Below, one piece after another: positions 33,960 to 46,010 of a DNA stretch of 64,000 bases (the stretch's first letter is position 1; the number at the start of each line of letters is the position of its first letter). Under the pieces are notes generated by a model. The model had not been told where the DNA came from, made no database searches, and saw only the letters and a program-made list of their open reading frames with translations. Source of the stretch: Sapria himalayana (lineage: Eukaryota > Streptophyta > Magnoliopsida > Malpighiales > Rafflesiaceae); assembly GCA_029783825.1 (NCBI GenBank), contig JAREIK010001723.1, positions 855,977 through 919,976 on the forward strand, read 5' to 3'. Both the position numbers and the translations under genes were made by a program.

Positions 33960-34710
33960 AATCTCCTACTACAATCACGACCACTTTTATAGTATTGTCC
34001 CTGTGAAGATCAATATCATAATCACTTAGTTGTCTAGTGGATCCTATATCTATAAGCCAAAAATTAGTAAATACTGCCACTAAACATGTATCAACCACTA
34101 GTAAATGAGATTTACCTTAATTGTTCATCTTATTGAGATAAAATACACACTACTTATTATAATGTTTTGACTACTTACAATGAAAATATTTATCATTTGA
34201 CCTTTTTACTCCCACTAATAACTTAGGAGTTAATTAGAGAACATTTATATCTTTCTAAAATTTCTTTCATTCTTTACTTTTAGTTTAGAAGAAGTCTTTT
34301 CAGCAAAAATTATATAAGGTAGTTTCATGAAAATACTCCCAATCAATACTAATTCTTTAAGCAATTATGCTAGTATCCAATCAAGTTTATTTATATTATA
34401 GTTTAGTCAAATTTTTCTATGTGAATTTGGTAGTGGATAGAAAATGATATTGATTTGTGAATCCTCATCAATTTCAGCTCCAACGATCTTTATTTTATTC
34501 AGAAAGATAATCATTTTCAGAATATGATCTCTTACAAAAATAGTCATTGTGGTATTTATCAAATCCTTCATTGCTTTCTCTCTGGCTGAACGAGTTAAAT
34601 TTCAAATATATCTTTAAGATTAGACACCATATCATATGTAGTAGACATGGATTGATTGTGATGTTGAAATTATTTGAAATAGAAGTTAAAATATAACACA
34701 TTGACATCTC
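33960..34710 (-). pseudogene. Copia gag, zinc knuckle and protease-start remnant
   Basis: Gag blocks on the - strand: QINIIFYPLPNSHRKI (stop) LNYNINKLDWILA (stop) LLKEL (34480-34350), equal to the family 'L..LP.S...F..N.NM......L.EL.N.L'. The zinc knuckle is decayed, DKYFHCK (stop) SKHYNK (stop) C (34190-34150). The next block, SHLLVVDTCLVAVFTNFWLIDIGST, equals 'LLV.E.CLV.....WI.DSGAT'; the protease DSG has become DIG. Confidence 0.7.
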
Positions 34711-37700
34711 ATTGGTTTTTACTCATTTCTCATAATACTTGGCTTCATATTTGATTGCCCATTAATGAGATTTATTTAGGAAAAGATCTATGAGTACAAA
34801 CTTATAGTTCTAAACAGTCAGAATAATATTGAAGTTTTATTTCCAATCTATGTAATTGGTTCCATCAAATTTAATTTTCTTTGAAAATAGTGTAGTTAGT
34901 TGAAAGTCATTTTTTCTTTTTAAAAAACAAAAAATTATAACTAGCTGATTAGCTTTGAATTTTATTTCAAGTAATTGTTTCCCTCTACCAAATCTTGAGT
35001 GAATTCATTATCAATCTTGATATATCATGAATAACATGTCTCAATTGGAAGATATCTTGTGAAAACTAGGAAAAAAAATAAATAAATAATATAATTTTTT
35101 TTCTGAAAAAAAAGAGCAAAATAATAATTTTATAATAAGAAAACAAAAACTAAAAATTGTAAAACTCTGATGAAAAAATAAATTTCATCATTGAATTCAT
35201 TTTGAAAAATATAGCAACAATGACAAAATTCATCAAATTCTGAAAAAGTTAAAATTTAGTTATTTTTTTTAAATATATTTAATTATCTTTAGAATAATTA
35301 AAAAAAAAAGATTGTGCCATGGCGTCAACAATGTAGCTACGCCATGCGTGTTCCAAGCATCACAAAAAAAAGGAAAAAAAAATAAAGTTTTTAATATATT
35401 ATTTTAATAATATAATATAAAAATAAAGTTGAGGGAAATCAGAAAAACAGGATGTGATGGAAAAAAATACTTCGGGGGAGAGAGAAAGAGACGTAGAGTA
35501 CAAAAAAAAAATTAAAAGATTAATTGATTTTCTTTTGATTATAACGAATTATTCTAGAATTATAAAAATAGTTCAAAAACAAAAATTTGCTCTACACAAC
35601 AAGAGATTCAGTTTGATATCAATTTTATAAAGTTTCTATAAAATATTCTTAGAGATAATAGTTTTCTCCTGTTAAAATTTTTTTCTATTTATATGTCATA
35701 AATGATCATGATTTATATTTCAATACGAATTGTTTTATAATTTTATTTGGGAATAATTAATTGATGAAAAATTTCTATGTTTAGTTTAATAAAATATTGT
35801 AGTGTAAATTAGATAGTTATAATTATGTGTGAAATATGATTTAATCATAAATAATATTTATATTTCATATACATGAAAATATTCAATATAAATGGGTGGA
35901 TGCGTGATAGATACATATGTAAAGGTATAATGAATTGTATTTTACGAACTCAAATTGAGAACACCGTCGAGACTGAGTTGTGGTATTTTTTTTCAGGAGC
36001 ACAACTAATATTAATATGCAAACTCGAATTGTGACATCAAAGCTGAATTACGCGATGATATTTAGAAAATATTTAAGGAAAAAAATATTTTATTAGAAAA
36101 TATCCAATATAATTATTCGAAAGAGGTCTATATTTCTCAGAATATGCCCAAGAAAAATATATTTTATTCGGCAAATGTCCAATATTATTTTTTGGAGATC
36201 TATATTTTTTAGAATAATTCCAAATATATATATATTTTTATGTTTGTGCGTGAGTGTATTTATAACTATATATAATATGTCACATTGACTTCGGCATATG
36301 TGAGAGTCGATAGGACTCAGGATATGAGCATATAAATATTTTATCTATAATTGTATTCATATAAATATTATACTTAAATGGGTATTGATATATATGCATG
36401 ATGTTTTACGTACATTTAAGTGAGGAACAACCCTGTAAGAATTTACCTCTACTGAACTTTGTTCATTCCGTTATGAAAACCCTTTTAGGTACGAGTCCAA
36501 GACAGATAACAGACCCACATGAAGAAGCACACATGTGGAGGAAGCCGGTTGTGGCTTGAATAATATTATGTATTTTTATTTTACTGAGCAAATAAAAGAA
36601 AAATAAAAATTTATGCTATATTTGAAAATTTTGTGTTTTATTGCACATTTTGTTATTGATGGAATAAATGAGACCCCAAAGAGAATAGGACGTCACATGT
36701 CTAGTATCCATTATTTTGTTATATAGGTTATTTCCTATTAATCTTGTTGTCCATGCAACAAGTTGTACCAAACAAGACTAAATAGATAATTTTACTGTAG
36801 TCCTGTAAATAATAGTACAACTATATGTCAACCAGTCCAATTGAGTAAATACACCAATACAAATATGCTAACTAACTTGCATTACTCACAAACTAGTGAT
36901 AGAGACCAAAAGATTTATTCTTAATGAATTTCCTTGCCCACTTAGATATTTTAAAAGATTGAGGGTTTAAAAATAAAATTACCAATTCCCTTAAAAAAAA
37001 TTTATATCTTAGAACAGAGACCCTAATTTATTTTTCCTTATCAAAATAGTGGGTTGTGATTTGAACACTTGTATGTACCAGTGCTATGTAAAATATTTAT
37101 TATTTTCACACAACCATCATATAGGTTATCATATATATTCATTATTTACATATTCACATACCACTATATATGTCATCATAGTATTCATTATATAAATCCA
37201 CGAGAACATTCCATAATATGCATTCATGACACAACTATGAGATGACCAAACATCACATAACTCCAATGTTCTACAACCTAGCTATTTGATTTTTAAAGCA
37301 AATTAACCAAGGACTTCTAATAAGTAAATCTAGGTTTTAAGGAAATGCCTCAGCGGGGTTCAATCCTACCTAGTCAAGTTGTAGGGGTTTGGGGTAAGTA
37401 CCCCCAAAACTAAAATAAAATAAAAAATTATATACAAAAAATAAGTTGTCATGATCTCCATCGCAATTGGTTTTTTCCATCTAGAGCCCAGTCATTATTA
37501 GCCAGTACATAATCCATGGTGATCGACATTCATCACTACAATATCCACCGTAGTTATCATTCACCACTATGAACTCTATAATGGCCACCTTTCTCCACTG
37601 AGAGCTCCACCATGGTCATCATTTGCCAATGTAGGATTCGTCATGGTCATCATTTGCCAATGCAGGCTCCACCACAATCATTATTCTTCTTAGCTATAAA

Positions 37701-37988
37701 AGCCTATACTTCCTTAAACGGAGTTCAAAAAATCATCCAACATGCTTGTGAAAATGAATTATAATTACACCCTGTGTGATTAAAAAACCACACATGATTG
37801 GATGCAAAATTACAATCCGAAAATTGACAAGCATCAATTCATCCAAATACACATCCAAAGACCTAAATAACTAAGGAATTTTGTTCACTTAACAAAGGTT
37901 ATAATGCCTCTATTATAATCAATGACATTTATCTATTCCACTATTCATATTAAAAACCTGATTTATTTACACACAATATCATATACTT
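34710..37988. other. Long copia leader, probably with a nested chromovirus-type LTR
   Basis: The stretch between gag and the primer site is about 3.2 kb, far longer than a normal leader. 36240-36712 reads on the + strand like the distal part of a Tekay-type gypsy LTR ('gaatttacctctactgaacttt...', 'ttttaggtacgagtcc', and an end 'ggacgtcaca'). 36060-36220 contains two copies of a 'gaaaatatccaatataatta..cgaaag.ggtctatattt' unit. The LTR start was not found. The rest (36720-37980) has no recognisable domain. Confidence 0.4.
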
Positions 37989-38002
37989 GACTCTGATAAC
38001 AT
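37989..38002 (-). other. Initiator-Met-tRNA primer binding site (decayed)
   Basis: The - strand reads atgttatcagagtc immediately inside the LTR, matching TGGTATCAGAGC with one change in the core. It fixes the inner edge of the 5' LTR at 38003. Confidence 0.75.
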
Positions 38003-38280
38003 TGTTGGATTTTTTAAATTAATTCATAGATAGTGTATGTAAATTGATTCATTTTTTGTTTTTATCTTTTAGGATGAAGATCAGAGTAAGATAGTTTAAC
38101 ATGTACATTGATTGTTCGTGATGTTGGAGTTTTCCAACTTGTGTGGAAAACTTGTGTGGGTTGCGTGTCTTTTTGCTAGTAAATCTGAAACTAATAAACA
38201 AAATTAAGGCACATGTCACATCACTTTTAAAAAGCAATGCAACATGTCTCCTTTTTAATTTATTCAAATTATATATTAAA

Positions 38281-38317
<37 letters not shown>

Positions 38318-39384
38318 TGTGTGTAATAATATAAATAATTCAATTTTAATTTATATCAATTAATAAAATTAATCAATATATTTTTGTAAATTAATTATCC
38401 TGATTTTATCCATACATACTTAAAATAAATAAACTAAATCTTTAATTATAATTTTATATTTTTTTTATGTACTAGATTAGGTTATGGAAGGGATTATGTA
38501 TAAATAAGATTTCGGGCACCTAGTGTATATTATATGCATCATAATTCATATTAATTATATTTCATATCACTACCAAATTATAATGTTTCTTACTTATTCA
38601 AAATAAATTACTATTTTATTATTCAACACTTATTTAACTCCTCATATTAAGATTATATATACCCATCAAATAAATTTAATTACTAATAATTTAATTCAAT
38701 TAATGTCTTATATATTATTTTAAGATATTCTACTTAACTTATTCGATATGTTGGATTAAAAGTCACCTATAAGATTTGACAAAATCAAAACTTATAAGAA
38801 TCCTCAAGGAATATCATCAATCCATTTTATTTGACAAAAATTTCATCAATAATTAATATTCACCATATAATTAATAAATTTATCTAACTCACTAAGTTTT
38901 ATTGATAGATCTTACCATTTGTGAATCAAGATAACTATTAACAAGTGTATGTGTTAATTAATTAACTCACGATTAAGAGTAATAATATTTATAATAATAA
39001 TAATATTTTTTTTATTTTACATATCAGTATAAAATAATTACACCATTTTGGTTTCATTCAATATACATAAGTTAACTAGTACAAGTTAGAATTTTATTAT
39101 TTTCATAGTCAATATATTCCTACTAAAATCATGTTCTATAAACTACAATCTTACTAATAGAGTATCCAACTCTATGTAGTTTGTGAAGAGTAAACTTATA
39201 TTTTACAAGAATCGATAATTCAATTTCAAAATGTAATCTAAATTCTATGTAGAATAAAGGATACTTGTATATCTATTTTAAATACAAAATTAATTCATTA
39301 CAATTCAAAAGAAAATCAAAATAAATCCAACCATCAATAAAATAATTAAAAATATCTTTCAGTATAAAATGATTCCAATAAACA
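38003..39384 (-). repeat. 5' LTR of the copia element
   Basis: In element sense it starts TGTTTATTGGAATC and ends ATCCAACA next to the primer site. It matches the left LTR along its length, with an intact site where that copy holds the hAT. A (TG)n microsatellite occupies about 38286-38325. Confidence 0.78.
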
Positions 39385-39783
39385 TTGCTCATAAAAAATT
39401 AAATATAAGTTGATCTTATGCCCAAATAATTAATGTTTTTGTATTAATTATTTAACAATTATAAATGATTTAAGAATAACTAATATATCATAATCAATCT
39501 TTTGATCTTTTTTATCGATTATTATTCTAACAATATTAGCTTGTATATAAGCTTTCAAAGTAAATATGGATAACATTTCCAATTTTATTGAAATAATAAA
39601 ATATAATTATTATTACAAGCTAATCACTTTCTCATTCATCATTCTACTAGTCACATGATTTATATATAATTCTCATGTTTCAATTGGAATAGAGGTTCAT
39701 TGACAAAAAATTAGACATATTCTCATCAATGATAATTAATTCCATTATAATATCACCATGTTTAATGATTTCCTTAAGCAAAT
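39385..39783. other. AT-rich spacer, nothing recognised
   Basis: Single-copy-looking AT-rich DNA between the copia LTR and the next MITE; no ORF, domain or repeat structure seen. Confidence 0.5.
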
Positions 39784-39791
39784 GATAGCAT

Positions 39792-40125
39792 TAAAGGTAT
39801 CAAACGGGCCGGGTCAGAGCCCATTTTTTAGGCCAACCGCCTTCGCACATAGGGCATGCTGAGCCGTCGCCAATCGGGCATCACCGTGTCATCCCCCCGT
39901 CAGGTGTCGCTCGATGCAATGTTCATGTTGTGCCCACGTGCCAGGCATCCGTACCGTGCCTGGCATGGCATGCGGGCTGAAAACCCTTAGCACAGCATGA
40001 TACGATTCATGTTGAAAGTCTGCCCGACACGGGTTCAGGCACAGCACTATAGTGTGTCGGGCTAGGCATGGCTGAACCATACCGGGTTTTGGGTCGGGCC
40101 CGACCCAGCCCATTTGACACCTATA
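39792..40125. mobile_element. 334-bp non-autonomous hAT element (MITE)
   Basis: Ends TAAAGGTATCAAACGGGCC and (reverse complement of right end) TATAGGTGTCAAATGGGC belong to the same terminal-repeat family as element C. The 8-bp target duplication gatagcat is perfect (39784-39791 and 40126-40133). GC-rich interior with 'caggca' and 'gcacagca' motifs. No coding capacity; it depends on a transposase supplied in trans. Confidence 0.88.
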
Positions 40126-40133
40126 GATAGCAT

Positions 40134-40702
40134 CATGGAATATGTTTATATCTTTGTTAAGACTTTAGATATTTAACTTTAAAATTACTCCATTATTATC
40201 AAAATGTATTACTATTGGATTAACAATATTTAGAACTAATACTAATTTAGAAACAAACTTCATCTATACTACTTCTTATGGTATTTTAAAGAGGCAATTT
40301 ATCCAACCTTTATTGCGAAATTTATAGAAGTCTCTTGCTTGGAACTATTCAAGCTTACCTACTTCAATTTAAGGCAAAAACATTTCTTGAATGGGACTTA
40401 CAGACTTCGTTATCAAATAAAACACCAGCAATAGTGCATTCTTGAATTCTAAATTTTGATTAACTTCAATGTCAATGGTATATCATTAGCCCTCATAAAA
40501 TGGTTATAGAATATTCTTCATTGCCATTCAATGTCTCTTTTAGTTTGCTTTGATTTCTACTAATAAGATTTGTAACATATGATATGTCAGACCTTGTATA
40601 TAGCATAAAACACATGATAGATTCTATTTCCAAAAATGTAAAACTTTATTCTCTCTCTCTCTCTCTCTCTAAATTATAGGATGCATTTCCTTAGTGATAT
40701 AG
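40134..40702. other. AT-rich spacer with (CT)n tract
   Basis: No gene recognised. A (CT)n microsatellite lies at about 40650-40671, shortly before the left target duplication of hAT element A. Confidence 0.5.
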
Positions 40703-40948
40703 ATGTCATGCTATGTTGCACGGACACGGATACGGACACGCGGATACGATACGGCAGGATACGGGGACACGGCAAATTTCAAAAAACTAGGATACGGATA
40801 CGGCTAGGACACGGCATGAAAAAAAAATTAATTATAAATATTTAACATTAACAGAAATTTAAATAAATAAATAAAATGCTCAAACTTTATTTTTACAAAC
40901 ATTCAAACACAAACATAAGAAATATTAAAACAAAAGATTCGCATTTTC

Positions 40949-43288
40949 TTATGAATCAAACAAAATAGCTTCCAGTTCAGGTTCATCAAGAGAAAGATCT
41001 GCAATCTCGAGAATTCCAGCATTTTCAATATCCATTGATTCAAAACCATCACCTCCAATGTCCCACATTTTAGATTCGCCTTCATTATAGTTTGGAGATC
41101 TCATTGACAGAAGTCGAAGATTGTTATAGATATAAACTAAGTCTTCAGCTCTTTGTGGTGTCAACTTGTTTCTCTTCATGGAGTGAATAAAATTATAAGT
41201 GCTCCAATTTCTTTCACAACATGAGGATGAACAAGGTTGTCCTAACAATTTTAATGCAATAGATTGAAGCATCGGTGCAGCAGTTCCATGAACAACCCAC
41301 CATTTAATAGGACTCATATACCACTTGTCTTTTATGGAATCACTACTAGAAAAATCTTCAAAAAATGCCGAAAATATAGCATACTCGTCATTTGCTCTTC
41401 TCCTTTCACCTTCATTAGAAAAATATCTCTCAAAACATTTTTTTCTTTCTCTTACTATTTCTAAATCTCGATGTGGTGGAACACGATCACCAGACTCTGC
41501 AAGCCATTGTTGACTATAATACCTGCAAGTTATGTTATAACATTAGTTATAAAATATTAAAAATCATAGAATATCATTTATATTAAAATTATCATAATCT
41601 ATAATTTAAACTCGTAAGATTACCTTGGATTTAAGGAATGAGCAAGAGAATGTAAATGTGTGTGGCTTTTATTCCATCTTTCCACCAGGATATCATTCAC
41701 AATATAAAAAAACCTATAGGTTAAAATACATAGCAAATCATATAAGTTCAATTATAATTAAAACTTAAACTTTCAATCAAAATAATAAAAATTAAAAATT
41801 AAATTAAAAGTATACCTTGAATTATCTGTGGGGCTTTTATGTTCTTTCTTAAAAATAGCTTCCTTTACTTTTTCGATCATAGAATCCCACCACTCATAAA
41901 TATTGTGAAGGCAAGGTTTATCAGTGTCAGCTAATCGAAGCATCTCATAAATAGGAGTTGTAAAACTGAGGATATAATCTACATTCATCCAAAAGTCTTC
42001 ATTTAGGATTTTATCCTTTACTTCTTTAGCTTTCACTAAATCATCATCTTTATACATTTCCCATTCTTCACTTATCACTAATTGCTCCAAACCTCTTTTT
42101 ATTGTTTTAAATCGTTTAATCATAACAATAGTTGAAGCAAACCGTGTATCGGCCACTGAAAGTAACTTCAGCTTGCAATGATTATTAAACATTGATAATC
42201 TCATTGCATGATTCATAATGAAATTCTTGATAAAAAAAATATCACTTGATACTTGAGCGATCCAACCACACTGTTCCATCATATCATCATATTTAGAGTT
42301 TGTTGGTGCACAAATATTCTTCAAAGCAAGATTAAGAGTATGAACCACACACGGGGTCCAAAAGATATGCCGAAATTTTGATTCCACAATGTATCCTGCT
42401 GCTTTGCAAGCTACAGCATTATCAGTTATAACTTGAACTACCTTTTGTGGACCAATCTCTTGTATAGCATTAATCAATAAATCAGCTATAAAATGTTTGT
42501 CCTTAATCTCTCCTTCGCAGTTTATTGCTTTCAAAAACATTGGTCCACTTTCTGAGACTGCCATGATATTAATAAGTGGTCTTCTTTGAGCATCTGACCA
42601 TCCATCACTACAAATGCTCACTCCTTTCTCATTCCAAGTCTTCTTGATTGGTTCTAATAGATTATCAATATTATTCTTCTCCTTCTGCAATAATGTTGTT
42701 CTTAATGTATTATAGCTTGGTGGGACATAACCTGGTAGTTGACTTGCACTTTTAAAGGCACGTGCATAATAAGGATTTCTAGCTAATTGAAAAGACAACC
42801 CTCCAGAATAAAACAGCCTAGCTATCTCACTGTCAACTAATTCACGTGCACCAATTTTGAATGCATTTTCAATTGATCCCATAGTTCCCTTTCTCTTTTT
42901 TAGATCAATAGGATTAGCACTAGAAAGAGGAATTCTCAAAAAAAGAATCAGCAATACTTAATGTGGGTAAAGAAACTAACTTAGGATTAGATTTTTTCAT
43001 TCTCTGTTCAGATTCCTCCATCATCCTTCGCATCTCAATCAAATTTTGATTTGTTACTTTAGTACATGATGCAATCCCAGCCCCTTTAATTTTTAACAAG
43101 TGAGCCTTGACTCTATAATATGATCCTCTATATATTTGTCTACAAAAATTACATTGAAAAGTAACATTTCCTCCCCCTTTTCCTTTATCTAAATTTGCAT
43201 CTTTCGTGACATATTTCCATAATGGAGCATTATCATCAACATCTTGAATATTTTCTTGATTACTTGAAGGCTCAGAATTACAACTCAT
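40949..43288 (-). pseudogene. hAT transposase, copy A: three exons, 1-bp frameshift
   Basis: Exon 1 is 43288-41816, exon 2 41713-41624 and exon 3 41522-40949. GT-AG introns of 102 and 101 bp lie between, at the same places as in copy B. Domains in order: N-terminal BED-type zinc finger with C46, C49, H63 and C75 all present; RNase-H-like core with Asp in CSDGWSD and in VITDNA; C-terminal block with SSSCCERNWSTY holding the third catalytic residue (E). One extra T in exon 1, within the A run at 42924-42926 on the + strand, shifts the frame after SFFENS, so the protein would stop after about 122 residues. All else looks sound. The intact length would be about 711 aa, a normal hAT size. Confidence 0.9.
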
Positions 43289-43867
43289 TTTATTATATAA
43301 TTCTGCATGAAAAAAAAATTATGCATTTTAAATAATCTATATTAATTCAAAATTAATTTAATCTTATTTTTTTTTCTCCATCAATAATTTATTACATTTT
43401 TCATTATATTTTTATTATTTTCATAAAATAATAATTTATTTTAAATAAATTATATAACAAAAACTATTATACTTACATATTATATATTACTAAATATTAC
43501 AATTACATAATACATACTAACAACTTAACAAGAGTATTCATATTTAAATATTCCATATTTTAATATTACATATTTATTATTATTCTTAAAATTATGTATT
43601 TAAAAATAAAATAAATTATTTATTTATTATATTTTGTATATATATTATACAAACAATAATAATTAAAATAAAAAAAAATATATTTAAGCCCTCTAACCCC
43701 TGCCCCCTCCCGTTACAGCTTCTAACTCCCTCTAACATATATTTTAAATACCGTATTTTAAAATAATTTAAAATTCTGTTTTTTAAAATAATTTAAAATA
43801 AAATTAAACCTCTAAAATTCTGTTTTTTATTTTAAATACCTTTAAAATAAAATACAGTATTTTAATC

Positions 43868-44030
43868 TTTCCCCCCCTCCCCCGCACAGAAACTTTCCCC
43901 CCTCCCCCGCACAGAAACTTCCCCCCCTCCCCCGCACAGAAACTTTCCCCCCTCCCCCGCACAGAAACTTCCCCCCCTCCCCCGCACAGAAGCTTTCCCC
44001 CCCTCTCCCATACAGAAACTTTCCCCCCTC
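43868..44030. repeat. Minisatellite in the 5' leader of hAT A (six units)
   Basis: A ~25-bp unit, in transposase sense 'ggaaagtttctgtgcggggga', is repeated six times with minor variants (one unit 'ctgtatgggag'). Element B has only four. It lies between the subterminal region and the transposase start, so it should be in the transcript leader. Glycine-rich open frames across it are artefacts. Confidence 0.85.
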
Positions 44031-44393
44031 CCGAAAACCCCTTTCCCACCCCTCCCTCCCGAAAATCCCTCCCGAAACCCCCCCACCAAACCCCCCTCCC
44101 GAAACCCCCCCCCCTCCCGATTTTTTGATTTTCGAACTCTCCGTTCCAGATATAGATTTAAATCCTTACCTTAGGTATAGTCGGCGGATCGGCGGCGTGC
44201 TCCTCACTGTCGGCGGTGTGCTCCTCAATTCGATGGAGATGTAAGAGTAATTCTTAATAAATGGGGTATTTCCGACGCGTTAGACTTCAAAAATGCTGTG
44301 GTTAGTAGAAGACGCGTTGGTAGGTAAAGACGCGTCGGGAGGTAAATGGATGTTCACCGGAAAACTCGTCGGATACGTCTCCGACGCGTATCC

Positions 44394-44451
44394 GATACGC
44401 CACGTGGCGTATCTCAGTCGGATTCGTTTCCGATACGCCACGTGGCATATC
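44394..44451. promoter_or_regulatory. Paired G-box palindromes in the 5' subterminal region of hAT A
   Basis: gatacgccacgtggcgtatc (44394-44413) is a perfect 20-bp palindrome centred on the plant G-box CACGTG. A second copy (44432-44451) has one mismatch. They lie about 100-150 bp inside the 5' terminus upstream of the transposase. Candidate roles are transposase binding or bZIP/bHLH binding in the element's promoter; both are inference. Confidence 0.6.
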
Positions 44452-44553
44452 GGACACGTATCCGACGCGTGTCCGACCCGTGTCCGCGTGTCCAGGTGTC
44501 CGACACGCGGACACGGTGCTTCCAAGCCGTGTCCGTGCAACACAGATGTCATG

Positions 44554-45340
44554 TCTCATAAAAAATTTCTTTTCAAAATTTCTAATTTTACATATTCTTA
44601 GAAATTTTATTTACAAGTAGATTGAAAAAAAAAAAACTTGCTATCTCATTGCTCTATTAGAATTTTTTTATAGAATATAAGTTACTTCTCACATATCTTT
44701 TACAGAGAAATTGATTAGCATCATCAAAATATTATTTTTTAAAAGTAATGTCCCATTCATATATAAAACAATGAAAAAAGGAGTACCCTTACAAAATAAC
44801 TTTCAACAAGCTAAACTTTATATTTCAAGCTTTTCAAGCCTGCATACTTGATTAATATAATTCTATTCAAAATTTTTAGGTTGGTTCATATACTCTTTCA
44901 TGCAAATTCCTACAAGGAAAGATATTTTTATATTAAATTTTCAAATTTCATAATTATTGAATGACAATTAGTGAAAAAATCTTATTCAAATTTCATAAAG
45001 TGGATCATTTACACTTTATATTGCATGCAAATGTAGCAAACAACACTTAATTAAATTTTAGAATGACAATTAATTAAAAAAATTCATGCATATTCATTCT
45101 TGCAAGTAGCAAATTACAATTGTCATTTATTTCTTTTGAATTGTATATTATCATTTTGTATTATAGAGTTCATACATATTCATACAAATACAAGATAATT
45201 ATCTTGTATTTGTATGAACTTCATGAGATTTTATATGATTCTTAAATTTAGAAAGGTTATAAATATGGTGAGTTCTTTAGTGATAACCTATTTTAGTCGA
45301 TTAAATATTTCTTGACACTTTATGTTTCAATCTCATATCT
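44554..45340. other. AT-rich spacer with a perfect palindrome
   Basis: No gene recognised. Contains the 40-bp palindrome at 45179-45218 (separate entry). Confidence 0.5.
45179..45218. repeat. Perfect 40-bp palindrome, no spacer
   Basis: ttcatacaaatacaagataa (45179-45198) is followed immediately by its exact reverse complement (45199-45218). Pairing stops at both outer ends. The structure would extrude as a perfect hairpin; such palindromes are normally unstable. Confidence 0.92.
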
Positions 45341-46010
45341 TCTCTTTTTTTTAATAAGTTTGTTAATGTCATGTCCATGGGAGAGTATCATTGAATAAAA
45401 CAATGATAATAATTTACCAATCCGTTGAATGATCTTAACCAAGTTAACTTTATTGGTTGCTCCCAGTGAATATTGACTGATATTTTTTCTTGATCAATTT
45501 GAATCAGGTTATTCCCCACAAGGTTACCAAGAAATTGGGTTTCTTTTTGGCCAAATCTACACTTCTCTCTTTTTTACATATAATTCATTACTACTTAGCA
45601 CTTATAACTCTTTCCTATGGTGATCCATCTATTTCTCCAATGATCAATTATGAATTTCAGTATCATCTAAGTACATGAATACAAAGTGATCAAGAAAATG
45701 ATAGTACCTTGTTCACGAGAATGTAAAATATATTACTAGGAATTCACATGAACTATTATGAGACATACAAGCAATCTTGGGTTAATCATTTTTAGCTATC
45801 CAAACTAGATATTACCTCAATCATAAGTCTAATTTCATAAATTATTTTGTATCTCCAAGTTGTCAAATAGATCGGCTATGAAAAATATATGATATTTTTT
45901 CTTCATAATCAACTTGTTGAAAACTTGAAAATCAATATAGTCATAGAAATTTAATACTTTTTCGTTGACAGATAACTAGTGCTTCATAGGGTTCCTTTGA
46001 TGGTTGAATA
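45340..46010 (-). pseudogene. Ty3/gypsy (chromovirus-like) reverse transcriptase remnant
   Basis: On the - strand, blocks read in order: IDFQVFNKLIMKKKYHIFFIADLFDNL (family 'DYRALNK.T.KN.YP.PRIDDLFD.L'), then a PKIACMSHNSSCEFLV-like block (family 'PKTAFRT..GHYEFLVMPFGL'), FLDHFVFMYLDDTEIH (family 'F..FV.VF.DDIL.Y'), ELYVKKREV (stop) IWPKRNPIS, and IHWEQPIKLTWLRSFNGLVNYYHCFI (family 'W..P....ELRSFLGL.NYYR.FI'). Many stops; no LTR pair assigned. Confidence 0.65.

Larger units (their letters stand above)
28094..39384 (-). mobile_element. Structurally complete, decayed Ty1/copia retrotransposon
   Basis: Two direct LTR copies (28094-30871 with an insertion; 38003-39384) enclose copia domains on the - strand in the order gag, zinc knuckle, protease, integrase, RT, RNase H from right to left. 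In element orientation each LTR begins TG and ends AATCCAACA-like, and a primer site lies directly inside the right LTR. The LTRs differ by many substitutions and indels, so the insertion is old. The leader (34710-37988) is unusually long and probably holds another LTR. No intact ORF. I could not identify an outer target duplication. Confidence 0.8.
40711..44545 (-). mobile_element. hAT transposon A, 3835 bp, near full-length
   Basis: Both ends read CTRTGTTGCACGGACACGG inward, and the element is flanked by a perfect 8-bp duplication atgtcatg (40703-40710 and 44546-44553), the hAT hallmark. The transposase is on the - strand, so the 5' end is at 44545. Subterminal regions are packed with 'ggatacgg' and 'ggacacgg' motifs, likely transposase binding sites (inference). 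It is almost identical to element B outside B's insertion, which implies very recent activity of the family. It carries an empty site (42560-42567) where element C sits in B. Confidence 0.95.

Noticed and set aside
43804..44089. Glycine-rich overlapping ORFs (also 54470-54746)
   Set aside because: They are translations of the 25-bp G-rich minisatellite in the hAT leader, open in several frames because of composition.
44280..44601. Arg/His/Thr-rich ORFs open on both strands (also 53929-54287)
   Set aside because: They lie in the subterminal repeats of hAT A and B; simultaneous openness in many frames and repeat composition mark them as spurious.
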